Origin: Desulfobacteraceae bacterium | GTDB taxonomy: Bacteria; Desulfobacterota; DSM-4660; Desulfatiglandales; Desulfatiglandaceae | DNA: 8,901 bases | Reading direction: 5' to 3' | NCBI GenBank assembly: GCA_030632525.1 | Contig: DAOVUP010000035.1 | Span: forward strand, 1-8,901 | In this document: one piece after another, positions 1 to 6,038 of the stretch | Position numbering within the stretch: the stretch's first letter is position 1 | Layout of the letters: every line of letters starts with the position of its first letter | The notes under the pieces: generated by a model | The model's input: the letters and a program-made list of their open reading frames with translations, nothing else | The model's database searches: none | Told to the model about the DNA's origin: nothing | Program-made: the position numbers and the translations under genes

Positions 1-62
1 GAACTCGAATCCTATATTAGCTGGAGAAAACCCTATCTCCTTTATTCGTGATTACAGAAATC

Positions 63-77
63 GTCAAATAGTTGAGT
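63..77 (+). repeat. Direct repeat copy 1 flanking small HTH gene
   Basis: This site reads GTCAAATAGTTGAGT. A close copy, GTCAAATAACTATTGAGT, lies at 323-340 in the same orientation. The first eight bases match exactly and both copies end in TTGAGT; the second copy has three extra bases in the middle. The two copies bracket the 99-266 helix-turn-helix gene, one just beyond its stop codon and one about 57 bp upstream of its start. This copy also forms part of the hairpin at 66-104. A binding site for the encoded protein is inference. Confidence 0.35.
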
Positions 78-104
78 CCAATCTCAGACGAGCTCCAACT
101 ATTT
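66..104 (-). terminator. Weak hairpin at the 3' end of the HTH gene
   Basis: AAATAGTTG at 66-74 pairs perfectly with CAACTATTT at 96-104 and leaves a 21-base loop. One bulged base would let the pairing extend by two or three bases. The hairpin overlaps the stop codon of the 99-266 gene and, read on the minus strand, ends in ATTTGACG. It lacks a GC-rich stem and a proper U run, so it is only a weak candidate for a transcription terminator. Confidence 0.3.
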
Positions 105-266
105 TTGCTCTCCGCCGATCCATCTGTCAATGGCATCTTTGTCAAACCGCCACACCCTGCCGATCCGAATAGCAGGGATTTTACCTTCCGCTGCATACTT
201 ACAGATTGTGATTTCATGTAATTTCAGATATTTTGCGATTTCCTTAGTAGTCATGATCTTTGGCAT
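99..266 (-). CDS. Small helix-turn-helix DNA-binding protein, excisionase/MerR-like
   Basis: This 55-residue protein starts MPKIMTTKEIAKYLKLHE and is essentially a single helix-turn-helix domain of the excisionase (HTH_17) type. The pattern is a helix TTKEIAKYLK, then a turn and recognition helix HEITICKYAAEGKIP, then the short wing AIRIGRVWRFDKDAIDRWI, which is characteristic of the family. Such proteins bind DNA as excisionases, repressors or activators; this one has no extra effector domain. The start is well supported because AGAGGAG sits six bases upstream of the ATG. The gene is divergent from the nuclease at 486 and has no recognisable neighbour to its left within the window. No integrase is visible, so a role in phage or plasmid excision cannot be claimed. 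Similar HTH domains occur fused to PBP-like molybdate sensors, but here it stands alone. Confidence 0.85.
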   Translation of the reverse strand: MPKIMTTKEIAKYLKLHEITICKYAAEGKIPAIRIGRVWRFDKDAIDRWIGGEQK

Positions 267-322
267 AGCACACTCCTCTATATTTTTATTTATCCGACGG
301 ATTTCCCGATATGTGAAATAAT

Positions 323-340
323 GTCAAATAACTATTGAGT
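323..340 (+). repeat. Direct repeat copy 2, upstream of small HTH gene
   Basis: This site reads GTCAAATAACTATTGAGT and is the partner of the repeat at 63-77. On the minus strand it contains TTGACA, a perfect -35 hexamer pointing at the 99-266 gene, but no acceptable -10 hexamer lies at the usual spacing. An operator or promoter role is therefore only a possibility. Confidence 0.3.
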
Positions 341-485
341 GATAAGTTTAATACCGAAAAACTTTAAAGTCAATAAAAAAACCTGTTAATAATGAATACT
401 ACATAAAAATACCTTAACTTTATAAAATTTATCTATATCTTGCTTTTCCAGGCTCGTTTCTACCAAACAAAAAAAAGAAATTGCC

Positions 486-1127
486 ATGAGATTCAAAAAA
501 GTCATCTTCCTTATAATCCTAATTTTCTTGCAGGGGCTCTCTCTATCTTTAACCTCTTTTGCCTTTCATAGGGTCGTATTCGTCTATGACGGCGATACTG
601 TTCTTCTCAAAAATGGGGCCAAGGTTCGATATTTGGGGATCAACACTCCCGAAATCGATCATGAAGGAAGCAAGAGTGAGTTTATGGCCCACAAAGCAAA
701 AGATTTCAACCAAACCTTGGTGAAAGGCGCGCTGGTCAGGCTTGAATATGACAAGGAAAGGAAAGATAGATACAAGCGCGTCCTTGGCTATGTTTTTCTA
801 CAAAATGGGGATATGGTCAATGCGCTCTTAGTCCGGAAGGGGCTTGCCTATGTCATATCAATCAGGCCTAATCTGAAGTACAGAGATCTATTGCTTGAGT
901 GCCAAAGGAAGGCGCTAAAGGAAAGCGTTGGAATCTGGAGCAACTTTTTTAGGGACAAGGGGGAACACTGCATAGGAAACAGGAGGTCATATCGCTTTCA
1001 TCGACCTGATTGTCCTTTTGCAATGAAAATATCCCAAAAGAACCTCATCAAATTCAGATCCATTTATGATGCATTTTGGGAGGGTTACAGCCCGTGTAAG
1101 AGGTGCAAGCCAAGTGTAAGTCGCTAA
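486..1127 (+). CDS. Secreted thermonuclease-family protein with C-terminal Ada-like metal-binding motif
   Basis: The 213-residue product belongs to the staphylococcal nuclease (SNase/TNase) family, whose members hydrolyse DNA and RNA with calcium. Residues 1-26 form a signal peptide (MRFKK followed by a long hydrophobic stretch), so it probably acts in the periplasm or outside the cell. The nuclease domain spans about residues 28-155 and contains VYDGDT (D37, matching D21 of the Staphylococcus enzyme), VRYLGINTPE (R48 and E56, matching R35 and E43) and DRYKRVLGY (R98, matching R87). The position equivalent to D40 is Asn53, a variation I believe occurs in bacterial homologues. The C-terminal part, about residues 163-209, carries H172-x3-C176 and C204-x2-C207 followed by KP, the Ada-like metal-binding arrangement often appended to bacterial SNases. 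The ribosome-binding site is poor (only AAAGAAA before the ATG). The gene is convergent with ybgF. Confidence 0.9.
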   Translation: MRFKKVIFLIILIFLQGLSLSLTSFAFHRVVFVYDGDTVLLKNGAKVRYLGINTPEIDHEGSKSEFMAHKAKDFNQTLVKGALVRLEYDKERKDRYKRVLGYVFLQNGDMVNALLVRKGLAYVISIRPNLKYRDLLLECQRKALKESVGIWSNFFRDKGEHCIGNRRSYRFHRPDCPFAMKISQKNLIKFRSIYDAFWEGYSPCKRCKPSVSR

Positions 1128-1142
1128 TCACATCTTTTATTT

Positions 1143-1180
1143 AGTGCCCATCCACAAATAACATTGTGGGCGGCACTTTG
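1143..1180 (+). terminator. Stem-loop 15 bp after the nuclease stop
   Basis: AGTGCC (1143-1148) pairs with GGCACT (1172-1177), and inside it CCACAA (1152-1157) pairs with TTGTGG (1164-1169) around ATAACA. The tail is only TT followed by GGGTTT, so intrinsic termination would be weak. The hairpin is also the left end of the MITE-like element, so any terminator activity may have arrived with that element. Confidence 0.35.
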
Positions 1181-1320
1181 GGTTTCCAATTCATAAATGA
1201 CCTTTTTGCAAGGTCAAGGAAAATAAGGGGTTTCACGGAGGCGTACGTCAGTACGCCGCACAAGGACCCCCGCAGTTTGACACCGAGATTGCGAAAAAGG
1301 GCCATTTATGGATGGAAACT
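1143..1320. mobile_element. Palindromic MITE-like element between nuclease gene and ybgF
   Basis: The ends are inverted copies: AGTGCCCATCCACAAAT at 1143-1159 matches the reverse complement of 1304-1320 at 14 of 17 positions. A second, inner copy of the same end (GTTTCCAATTCATAAATGACC, 1182-1202) pairs even better with the right end and continues into CTTTTTGCAA against TTGCGAAAAAGG. The centre has the hairpin GGCGTAC-GTCA-GTACGCC at 1240-1257. The whole segment can fold into one long imperfect hairpin and contains no gene. ATTT occurs on both sides (1139-1142 and 1321-1324) and could be a 4-bp target duplication, although that is short and AT-rich. If only the inner copy marks the true left end, the element would run from about 1182. 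Multi-copy status cannot be seen from one window. Confidence 0.6.
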
Positions 1321-2227
1321 ATTTGATTGTCCTAAGCTTGGCTTTGGCGATCTTTGCTTCGCTTGATTTGGGATATTTTTTGATAAGTTTTTTCAGAAGA
1401 AGTCTTGCGCTGGTCTTGTCTTTTATTTCATAAAAGGCCAATGCCTGACGAAGAATAGCGTTAGGCACTTTGTTTCCCTTTGGGTATTTCTTTATCACAG
1501 TCTGGAAAGCCAAGATCGCCTGCTCATACTGCTTAAGACCCATGTAGGATTCCCCTACCCAGTATTGGGCGTTGTCAGCCAACTCCGACTTGGGGAACTT
1601 CTTAATAAAATTCTTAAAACCGGCAATCGCCTCCTCGTATTTTTCTTCCCGATAAAGCCTGAGGGTCAAATCATATAGCCTTTTTTCAAGAGACACTTCA
1701 GGTTGTTTAATATCCGGGACTGGTTTCTTGGCAGCCTCAGCTTGAGGCGCTGTCGCCTGAGCAACCATAGGCGTCTTCTTAAGGTCTTGCCCCTCCTGCC
1801 GGGCATCTATCTCAAGGCCAAGATATGCATTAATCCGGTTCACTTTCGTTTCTAACTTGGATATGCGGTCTTTCAGATCAGTTACACTTGTCCTCATATC
1901 ATCCTGGGCAGTGGTGTCTCTTTCAATGGCGCGCCTTACAAGATGGTTGTTTTCATCCAAACGGCCTGAAACGTTTCGCATTTCCTCCCTGATCTTATCG
2001 ATTTCAATGTCTGTTTTTGCCTGTTGCTCACGGGTCGAAACCAGTTTTGAATCCAGTTTTTTTTCTGTTGTTTCCTGAAGGCTATTAACCCTCTTGTTAA
2101 GGGCCACAATTTGATCGTTATGATACTGAAACTCCTTCTGGGTGACGCAGGAGGTAAACAAAAGGAGAGAACCAATAATTATCCCCAATTTAATGTCAAA
2201 ATGTTTTGTTGAGACAAAAATCCCCAT
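1319..2227 (-). CDS. ybgF: Tol-Pal system protein YbgF/CpoB-like, lipoprotein form
   Basis: This is the TolA-associated periplasmic protein that in Escherichia coli links Tol-Pal action to peptidoglycan synthesis during constriction. The 302-residue product has a hydrophobic signal segment ending in LLFTSC, with Cys27 as the probable lipidated residue. A heptad-rich, highly charged coiled coil follows at about residues 30-125 (trimerisation in the family), then a Pro/Ala-rich linker at about 140-175. Three tetratricopeptide-type repeats end the protein at about 182-300, recognisable from KYEEAIAGFKNFIKKFP, QYEQAILAFQTVIKKYP and a final TSARLLLKKLIKKYP. The E. coli protein is soluble after signal cleavage, so the lipobox is a difference. 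GGGGAG precedes the ATG by only two bases, tight but usable. The last gene of the tol cluster, it lies 263 bp after pal; its TAG stop overlaps the end of the element at 1143-1320. Confidence 0.9.
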   Translation of the reverse strand: MGIFVSTKHFDIKLGIIIGSLLLFTSCVTQKEFQYHNDQIVALNKRVNSLQETTEKKLDSKLVSTREQQAKTDIEIDKIREEMRNVSGRLDENNHLVRRAIERDTTAQDDMRTSVTDLKDRISKLETKVNRINAYLGLEIDARQEGQDLKKTPMVAQATAPQAEAAKKPVPDIKQPEVSLEKRLYDLTLRLYREEKYEEAIAGFKNFIKKFPKSELADNAQYWVGESYMGLKQYEQAILAFQTVIKKYPKGNKVPNAILRQALAFYEIKDKTSARLLLKKLIKKYPKSSEAKIAKAKLRTIK

Positions 2228-2371
2228 ATCTCCCCGCTCTGAATGCCTTTATGAGATTTTTTCAATCTGAGGTATCGTTAATGATTGATACCAGTTACCA
2301 TGTAGCCATAGATACTGGTCTTCCCGCCACTGCGAGACTGGATGAATAAGGACGTAGCAAGGAATAAATAA

Positions 2372-2411
2372 GTAGTGCTTGAATCACGCCAAGGCGTGAT
2401 TCAAGCACTAC
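2372..2411. repeat. Perfect 19-bp inverted repeat between pal and ybgF
   Basis: The left arm GTAGTGCTTGAATCACGCC (2372-2390) and its exact reverse complement (2393-2411) are separated by only AA. On the minus strand, the direction of tol transcription, the hairpin is followed by TTATTTATT, so it may act as a partial terminator or RNA-stabilising stem after pal. A perfect stem this long is more than a simple terminator needs, and it may instead be the remnant of a small palindromic repeat family. The rest of the gap shows only a 6-bp inverted repeat, ACCAGT/ACTGGT, near 2291-2320, and no gene. Confidence 0.6.
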
Positions 2412-2490
2412 GTCAGATCACAGATAAGAGCATAATGAAATATCAGCATATCGTTGATCTTTGAGGAAATGAACTGAACCGATTTCCTTC

Positions 2491-3045
2491 TTACTGAAAT
2501 AACTTAAATGTGTCTCGCCTATTAAGGGCCCAGGCAACCTCGTTATTTGCAGAATCTGCCGGTCTCAATTCCCCATAGCTGATAGTTTTGATCCGATCAC
2601 CAGATATCCCTAAAGCAATAAGGTATTGTTTTGCGGAATCAGCTCTTCTTTCTCCTAAAGCCAGGTTGTATTCTTCGGTGCCTCTATTATCACAATTGCC
2701 TGCAATGAGAAGTGCGAAGGAAGGATTATTACGGAGGAACTCCGCCTTTTTCTTCAAGGTCTCTTGCGCCTCAGGCTTCAAATTTGATTTGTCGAAATCG
2801 AAATAGATGTTCGAAGCTTCAAAAGTCTCTACCTGTCTAACAAGCTCCGGGGGCACCTCCTTTATTATTTCCACCACAGTTTCTTCCTTTGGCGCCTCCT
2901 TTACAACAACTACAACCTCTTCTTCGACAGGCGGTTTAACCGCTTCAGAGATGTTAACCTGTTTTTTTGCGCACGACGTGACAAAAAACAGAACCGAGCA
3001 AACAAAAACCATGGCAATTAAGCCAGTCATCACTTTTTTTCCCAT
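2491..3045 (-). CDS. pal: Peptidoglycan-associated lipoprotein Pal
   Basis: Pal anchors the outer membrane to peptidoglycan and is the outer end of the Tol-Pal machine, binding TolB and TolA. The 184-residue product has a signal peptide ending in FFVTSC with Cys25 as the lipidation site; residue +2 is Ala, which does not signal inner-membrane retention. A flexible Glu/Val/Lys/Pro-rich spacer (about 30-70) leads into an OmpA-like domain from about residue 76 to the end. Its core is GNCDNRGTEEYNLALGERRA, with Asp119 and Arg134 at the positions that contact diaminopimelate in the OmpA family. The usual GH before CD/AD is GN here. SYGELRP and NRR near the C-terminus are typical. AGGAGG about ten bases upstream supports this ATG. 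It is separated from tolB by an unusually long 406-bp gap. Confidence 0.96.
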   Translation of the reverse strand: MGKKVMTGLIAMVFVCSVLFFVTSCAKKQVNISEAVKPPVEEEVVVVVKEAPKEETVVEIIKEVPPELVRQVETFEASNIYFDFDKSNLKPEAQETLKKKAEFLRNNPSFALLIAGNCDNRGTEEYNLALGERRADSAKQYLIALGISGDRIKTISYGELRPADSANNEVAWALNRRDTFKLFQ

Positions 3046-3451
3046 ACGCCCTTTACCTCCTGATTTTCATGGTTTATGCCAAATAAGATATCAAAATACC
3101 GACCGTCCATAACCCACCTTAGGAAGCAAGGACTACGGCCTTTCTCAAAAGGTTGAGTCTCCATATTTGCCCAAAATGGTTGCCTATCACAAAAATAACA
3201 TCTTAATAGATTTATCACTTAACATTTCCTTTTCCTTATTTCAAGTGTCTATGCACATATTTTTGTTTTTTTGTAACAATTTAGCCCTTTGAAAATCTGC
3301 CAAAAGACCAAATTGTTGCTTTTTTCAAATCGATTATGAGAAAAAGTTTTAGGAGAGACCGTGCAAAAATTTGGGGGCGGAAGGAGATGGTGGTGGCAAA
3401 ACCCTTCTATGGTATCACTGATAGAGGCATTGGTTTAAACCGATTAATCAA
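3046..3451. other. Long non-coding gap between tolB and pal
   Basis: No convincing protein gene lies in these 406 bases. On the minus strand, towards pal, they hold three features: an inverted repeat (3273-3319), a possible 12-codon leader ORF with a purine-rich AAGGAAAAGG upstream (3187-3225, MLSDKSIKMLFL), and a hairpin at 3130-3162. In that hairpin GGACT pairs with AGTC plus CC, and CCTTT pairs with AAAGG around CTCA. The half nearest tolB contains the palindrome GGTTTAAACC (3432-3441) just beyond the tolB stop and nothing else I recognise. A pal-specific promoter is plausible given the length and AT-richness, but no -35/-10 pair with correct spacing stands out. Confidence 0.5.
3273..3319. 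repeat. Imperfect inverted repeat upstream of pal
   Basis: GTAACAATTTAG (3273-3284) and CCAAATTGTTGC (3308-3319) are inverted copies matching at 10 of 12 positions, with a perfect 8-bp core AACAATTT/AAATTGTT. The 23-base spacer has a minor CTTT/AAAG complementarity, so a larger hairpin can form in RNA. A protein-binding operator for pal or an RNA stem are both possible. The sequence does not decide between them. Confidence 0.4.
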
Positions 3452-4792
3452 TCATTCAGGCGCCCAGGATGGCGCTGTTTGATTCCCTTTCCTGGGAGTG
3501 ATTCTCATCTGGTTCTGTCCATTGGCATTCATGATATATATGTGGTAACGGCCGTCCCTGTTAGAACTGAACATCATATATCTTCCATCAGGGGACCAGC
3601 AAGGGTCTTCATTATTCCCCTCATTCTCCGTTAGCCTTCTCAATCGGCCCCCGGCCGCGTCCATGGTACATATATCAAAACGCCCCTCCTTCATAGACGC
3701 AAAGGCGATCTGGTCACGAGAGGACCAGGAGGGAGAGGTGTTGTACCGCCCTTCGTAAGTCAATCTCTCCACATTTCCACTTACAATATCCATGATGTAA
3801 ATCTGAGGAGATCCTGATCGGTTAGATACGAACGCTATCTTGTCTCCGTTCGGAGAGAAGGCAGGCGAAACATCGATCCCCCAGTGTTTTACAAGCTGTT
3901 TTAAAATCTTGCCTTTAAGATCAATGGTAAAGATATCGGGATTTCCCCTGTGGCTCATGGTCAAGGCTATTTCCCTGCCATTGGGCGCCCAGGATGCCCC
4001 GATGTTCAGCCCGGACCTCCCGGACAGCCGTCTGACAGCTCCAGAGGCAATATTTTTCAGGTAGAGCATTGGCCCGCCATGTTTATACGAGTTGTACACA
4101 ATTTTTTTCCCGTCAGGAGACCACCTGGGGAGTATAGCGATGCTCTTGTCCCGGGTAATGGGCCTCACATTATACCCGTCATAGTCACAGACATATATCT
4201 CCCTATGCCCCGTAGCATCTCCTACAAAAGCAAGCTTGGTAAGAGAGATACCGTTGTGACCGGTCAATTTCAAGATTATTTGGTTTGAAACCCGGTGCAT
4301 CAGGTGACGGTAACTGCTTATGTCTCCGAGCGCCCTCTGCCCTATGATCTGACGTCCCCAAAATACGTCGAACAGCCTGACCTCCACCTCTAAGCGACTC
4401 CCGATGCAGGTATATCCCCCAGTCAAGAGGAGTTCCGCGCCGATAACAGACCAGTCCTTAAAATTGATCTTTTCTGAGGTCAGGCCCCCTCCCTTTTCAT
4501 CCAGAAACGCCTGCTTGTCCATAGGGTTGAAATAGCCGCTGAGGTCAAGGTCGTTAGAGATTACTCCGGGCATCTTTTTGGACAATTCAGAATGCTTTTT
4601 GTCGACACCCAAATCCTTGAAGTCGGGGATGGCAATACTAAATTTCCGAATGGAGGGAGCATTGACATCTATATACATCCGGCCAGAGGCTGCCCCCGGG
4701 AAGAGAAAGAAAATAAAAAACAACATCCACATCCCGATAAATGAAAAATGGGCTATCCCTTTTCCTGAGAAATTCGCCAAATTCATATTCAT
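3452..4792 (-). CDS. tolB: Tol-Pal system beta-propeller protein TolB
   Basis: TolB is the periplasmic protein that shuttles between Pal and TolA and regulates Pal's hold on peptidoglycan. From this ATG the product has 446 residues, close to the family's usual 420-450. A signal peptide (IGMWMLFFIFFLFPGAASG, about residues 19-37) precedes the alpha/beta N-terminal domain (about 40-165, with FSIAIPDFKDLG). A six-bladed propeller follows, built from WSPDGKKI, SWAPNGREI, AFSPNGDKI, SWSSRDQI and CWSPDGRYM repeats, each leading to an x-IYIMD-type strand. A GTG four codons upstream (4802-4804) keeps the frame open, but AAGGTG overlaps it and sits nine bases before the ATG at 4792, so the ATG is the better start. 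It lies downstream of tolA, with a MITE-like insertion between them. Confidence 0.95.
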   Translation of the reverse strand: MNMNLANFSGKGIAHFSFIGMWMLFFIFFLFPGAASGRMYIDVNAPSIRKFSIAIPDFKDLGVDKKHSELSKKMPGVISNDLDLSGYFNPMDKQAFLDEKGGGLTSEKINFKDWSVIGAELLLTGGYTCIGSRLEVEVRLFDVFWGRQIIGQRALGDISSYRHLMHRVSNQIILKLTGHNGISLTKLAFVGDATGHREIYVCDYDGYNVRPITRDKSIAILPRWSPDGKKIVYNSYKHGGPMLYLKNIASGAVRRLSGRSGLNIGASWAPNGREIALTMSHRGNPDIFTIDLKGKILKQLVKHWGIDVSPAFSPNGDKIAFVSNRSGSPQIYIMDIVSGNVERLTYEGRYNTSPSWSSRDQIAFASMKEGRFDICTMDAAGGRLRRLTENEGNNEDPCWSPDGRYMMFSSNRDGRYHIYIMNANGQNQMRITPRKGNQTAPSWAPE

Positions 4793-4889
4793 AGTATTAT
4801 TCACCTTAAATTTTTTTTTCTTAGGTTCCCGACCGTTTCATCAAACATGCCCAAGAGTGAACCATAAAAATATTTATTTCTTCAATCCC

Positions 4890-5019
4890 GATGAATTCGT
4901 AAAAAGTCACTCACCTGTTTTTGTCATTCCCGCGAAAGCGGGAATCCAGGGCAATCAATCACTTCTGGACTCCCGCCTTCGCGGGAGTGACAGCCTTGAA
5001 AACTTTTTACGAGACCATC
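4890..5019. mobile_element. MITE-like element between tolA and tolB
   Basis: The ends are GATGAATTCGTAAAAAGT (4890-4907) and the reverse complement of 5002-5019, GATGGTCTCGTAAAAAGT, identical at 15 of 18 positions. AATCCC stands immediately outside each end (4884-4889 and 5020-5025), as expected of a target-site duplication. Inside are two related hairpins in inverse orientation: ATTCCCGC-GAAA-GCGGGAAT (4926-4945) and ACTCCCGC-CTTC-GCGGGAGT (4969-4988). Each lies next to GTCA/TGAC and TCCAG/CTGGA motifs that continue the symmetry. This is the widely distributed palindromic repeat whose chance translation gives VIPAKAGIQ and SRLRGSD. It encodes no transposase, so it would have moved with enzymes supplied elsewhere. 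Confidence 0.85.
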
Positions 5020-5061
5020 AATCCCTGAATGCCTCAATTTCCAAATTCCTGTATTAGCCCC

Positions 5062-5907
5062 CTAAAATTCCTCTAACTCGCTGAGATTAAATCTGATTTC
5101 AATCTCGTCATAGCTCTTTCTATACCCTTCGGGAAATGGGGGAAGAGGATCTGACCTTTCTATCGCTTTTAGGACCGATCCATCAAAGATAGAGTTGGAT
5201 GATCGGTCCTTGAACCACGATTTCATTATGGTCCCATCTTCTTTGACCTTAACCAATACTATCGCCTCAAGGTCTCTTAGCTTCTTAGGGCTGATAAGGG
5301 CCACGGGATAGGACCAGTTGCTTTTTATCTGTTCTTCAACCGCCATCTGATACATCCTTATGGTGATCCCGCTCTCTGCATTACCCCTGACAGATCCCTG
5401 TTCAGCCGTCCCTTCCGCCCTGGTCTGAATCTTGGAAATAGCCTGAGCAAGATGATCGTTTTTCTTCGCCTTGACCTTTTTCTCGATCTTCGACACTGCC
5501 CGGTCTATAAGCCTGGAAGGGGACACTCTCGGTTTCTTGGTCTTTTTAACCTCTTTCCTCTTCTCCTTTTTCCTCTTTACGACCCTTTTTCCGATTACAA
5601 CCGGTTTTTCTTCCTTACTCGGTCTACTTATTCGCTTGGCTGTGGTAGATGTCTTTGAACTGGTTACCTCTTTACTCATTTTCGAATTAGATGATTTTGG
5701 AGGTATTGAACGGCTTTTGCCCGGCATCTCCACCAGATTGACCTCATAGACGGCAGCGCCACTAATTCTCCTGGTAGGTATGGAATCCGGGACAAACAGG
5801 ATAACAGAGAAGATGGCTATATGAAAAAGGAGGGATAAGATGATTACCCTGGACCATCTTGGCTCCTCTAATTCATCAGGGCTTGTTTTGACCTGTAAGC
5901 CTTCCAT
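5062..5907 (-). CDS. tolA: TolA-like TonB/TolA-family energy-transducing protein
   Basis: This protein spans the periplasm and transmits motor energy from TolQR to TolB-Pal. The 281-residue product has a short cytoplasmic tail, then one transmembrane helix (about 20-40) with Ser25-x3-His29, the SHLS-like motif through which TolA and TonB contact TolQ or ExbB. A very basic Lys/Arg/Ser/Pro-rich periplasmic stretch (about 60-165) is followed by a C-terminal TonB_C/TolA-type domain (about 185-277), with MAVEEQIKSNWSYP at its start and LVKVKEDGTI and DPLPPFPEG inside. It is shorter than E. coli TolA (421 residues) and lacks the long Ala/Lys helix. Sequence alone would also fit a TonB; position between tolR and tolB argues for TolA. 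No clear Shine-Dalgarno sequence precedes the ATG, but no other start lies before the membrane helix. A 131-bp gap separates it from tolR. Confidence 0.88.
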   Translation of the reverse strand: MEGLQVKTSPDELEEPRWSRVIILSLLFHIAIFSVILFVPDSIPTRRISGAAVYEVNLVEMPGKSRSIPPKSSNSKMSKEVTSSKTSTTAKRISRPSKEEKPVVIGKRVVKRKKEKRKEVKKTKKPRVSPSRLIDRAVSKIEKKVKAKKNDHLAQAISKIQTRAEGTAEQGSVRGNAESGITIRMYQMAVEEQIKSNWSYPVALISPKKLRDLEAIVLVKVKEDGTIMKSWFKDRSSNSIFDGSVLKAIERSDPLPPFPEGYRKSYDEIEIRFNLSELEEF

Positions 5908-6038
5908 AAATCAAGTGCCTAAAGTTGAAGCGGAGTACTTGTCCTTCATTTTGGTTCGCTTTGAGAAATTAAATTCAGGAGGCTGTCCGAGAATGAGTCC
6001 TTCCTGAGGCGGGATTGAGCGGTTAACTATGTCTCAAA

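Noticed and set aside
1..60. Possible tRNA 3' end, suggested by CTCGAATCC at the left edge
   Set aside because: No T-arm stem, acceptor stem or CCA can be built; the match is limited to a few bases.
1166..1366. A 66-codon plus-strand open frame after the nuclease gene
   Set aside because: It lies almost wholly inside the palindromic element and runs into the antisense of ybgF; no family resemblance or ribosome-binding site.
2351..2414. GACGTAG (2351-2357) paired with CTACGTC (2408-2414) as an outer stem of the pal-ybgF palindrome
   Set aside because: CTACGTC overlaps the right arm of the perfect 19-bp stem, so it would be only an alternative, weaker pairing.
3100..3215. Possible cyclic-di-GMP (GEMM-type) riboswitch, suggested by GGGCAAA and GGAGACTCAA upstream of pal
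   Set aside because: The stem that must separate the two motifs is missing (only three bases between them) and the second conserved loop is not present.
3030..3218. A 62-codon minus-strand open frame overlapping the start of pal
   Set aside because: It ends inside pal in another frame, resembles no family and has no proper ribosome-binding site.
4578..5057. A 159-codon plus-strand open frame containing VIPAKAGIQ and SRLRGSD
   Set aside because: It runs antisense to the tolB start and through the palindromic element. VIPAKAGIQ is the familiar chance translation of this repeat, not a protein signature.
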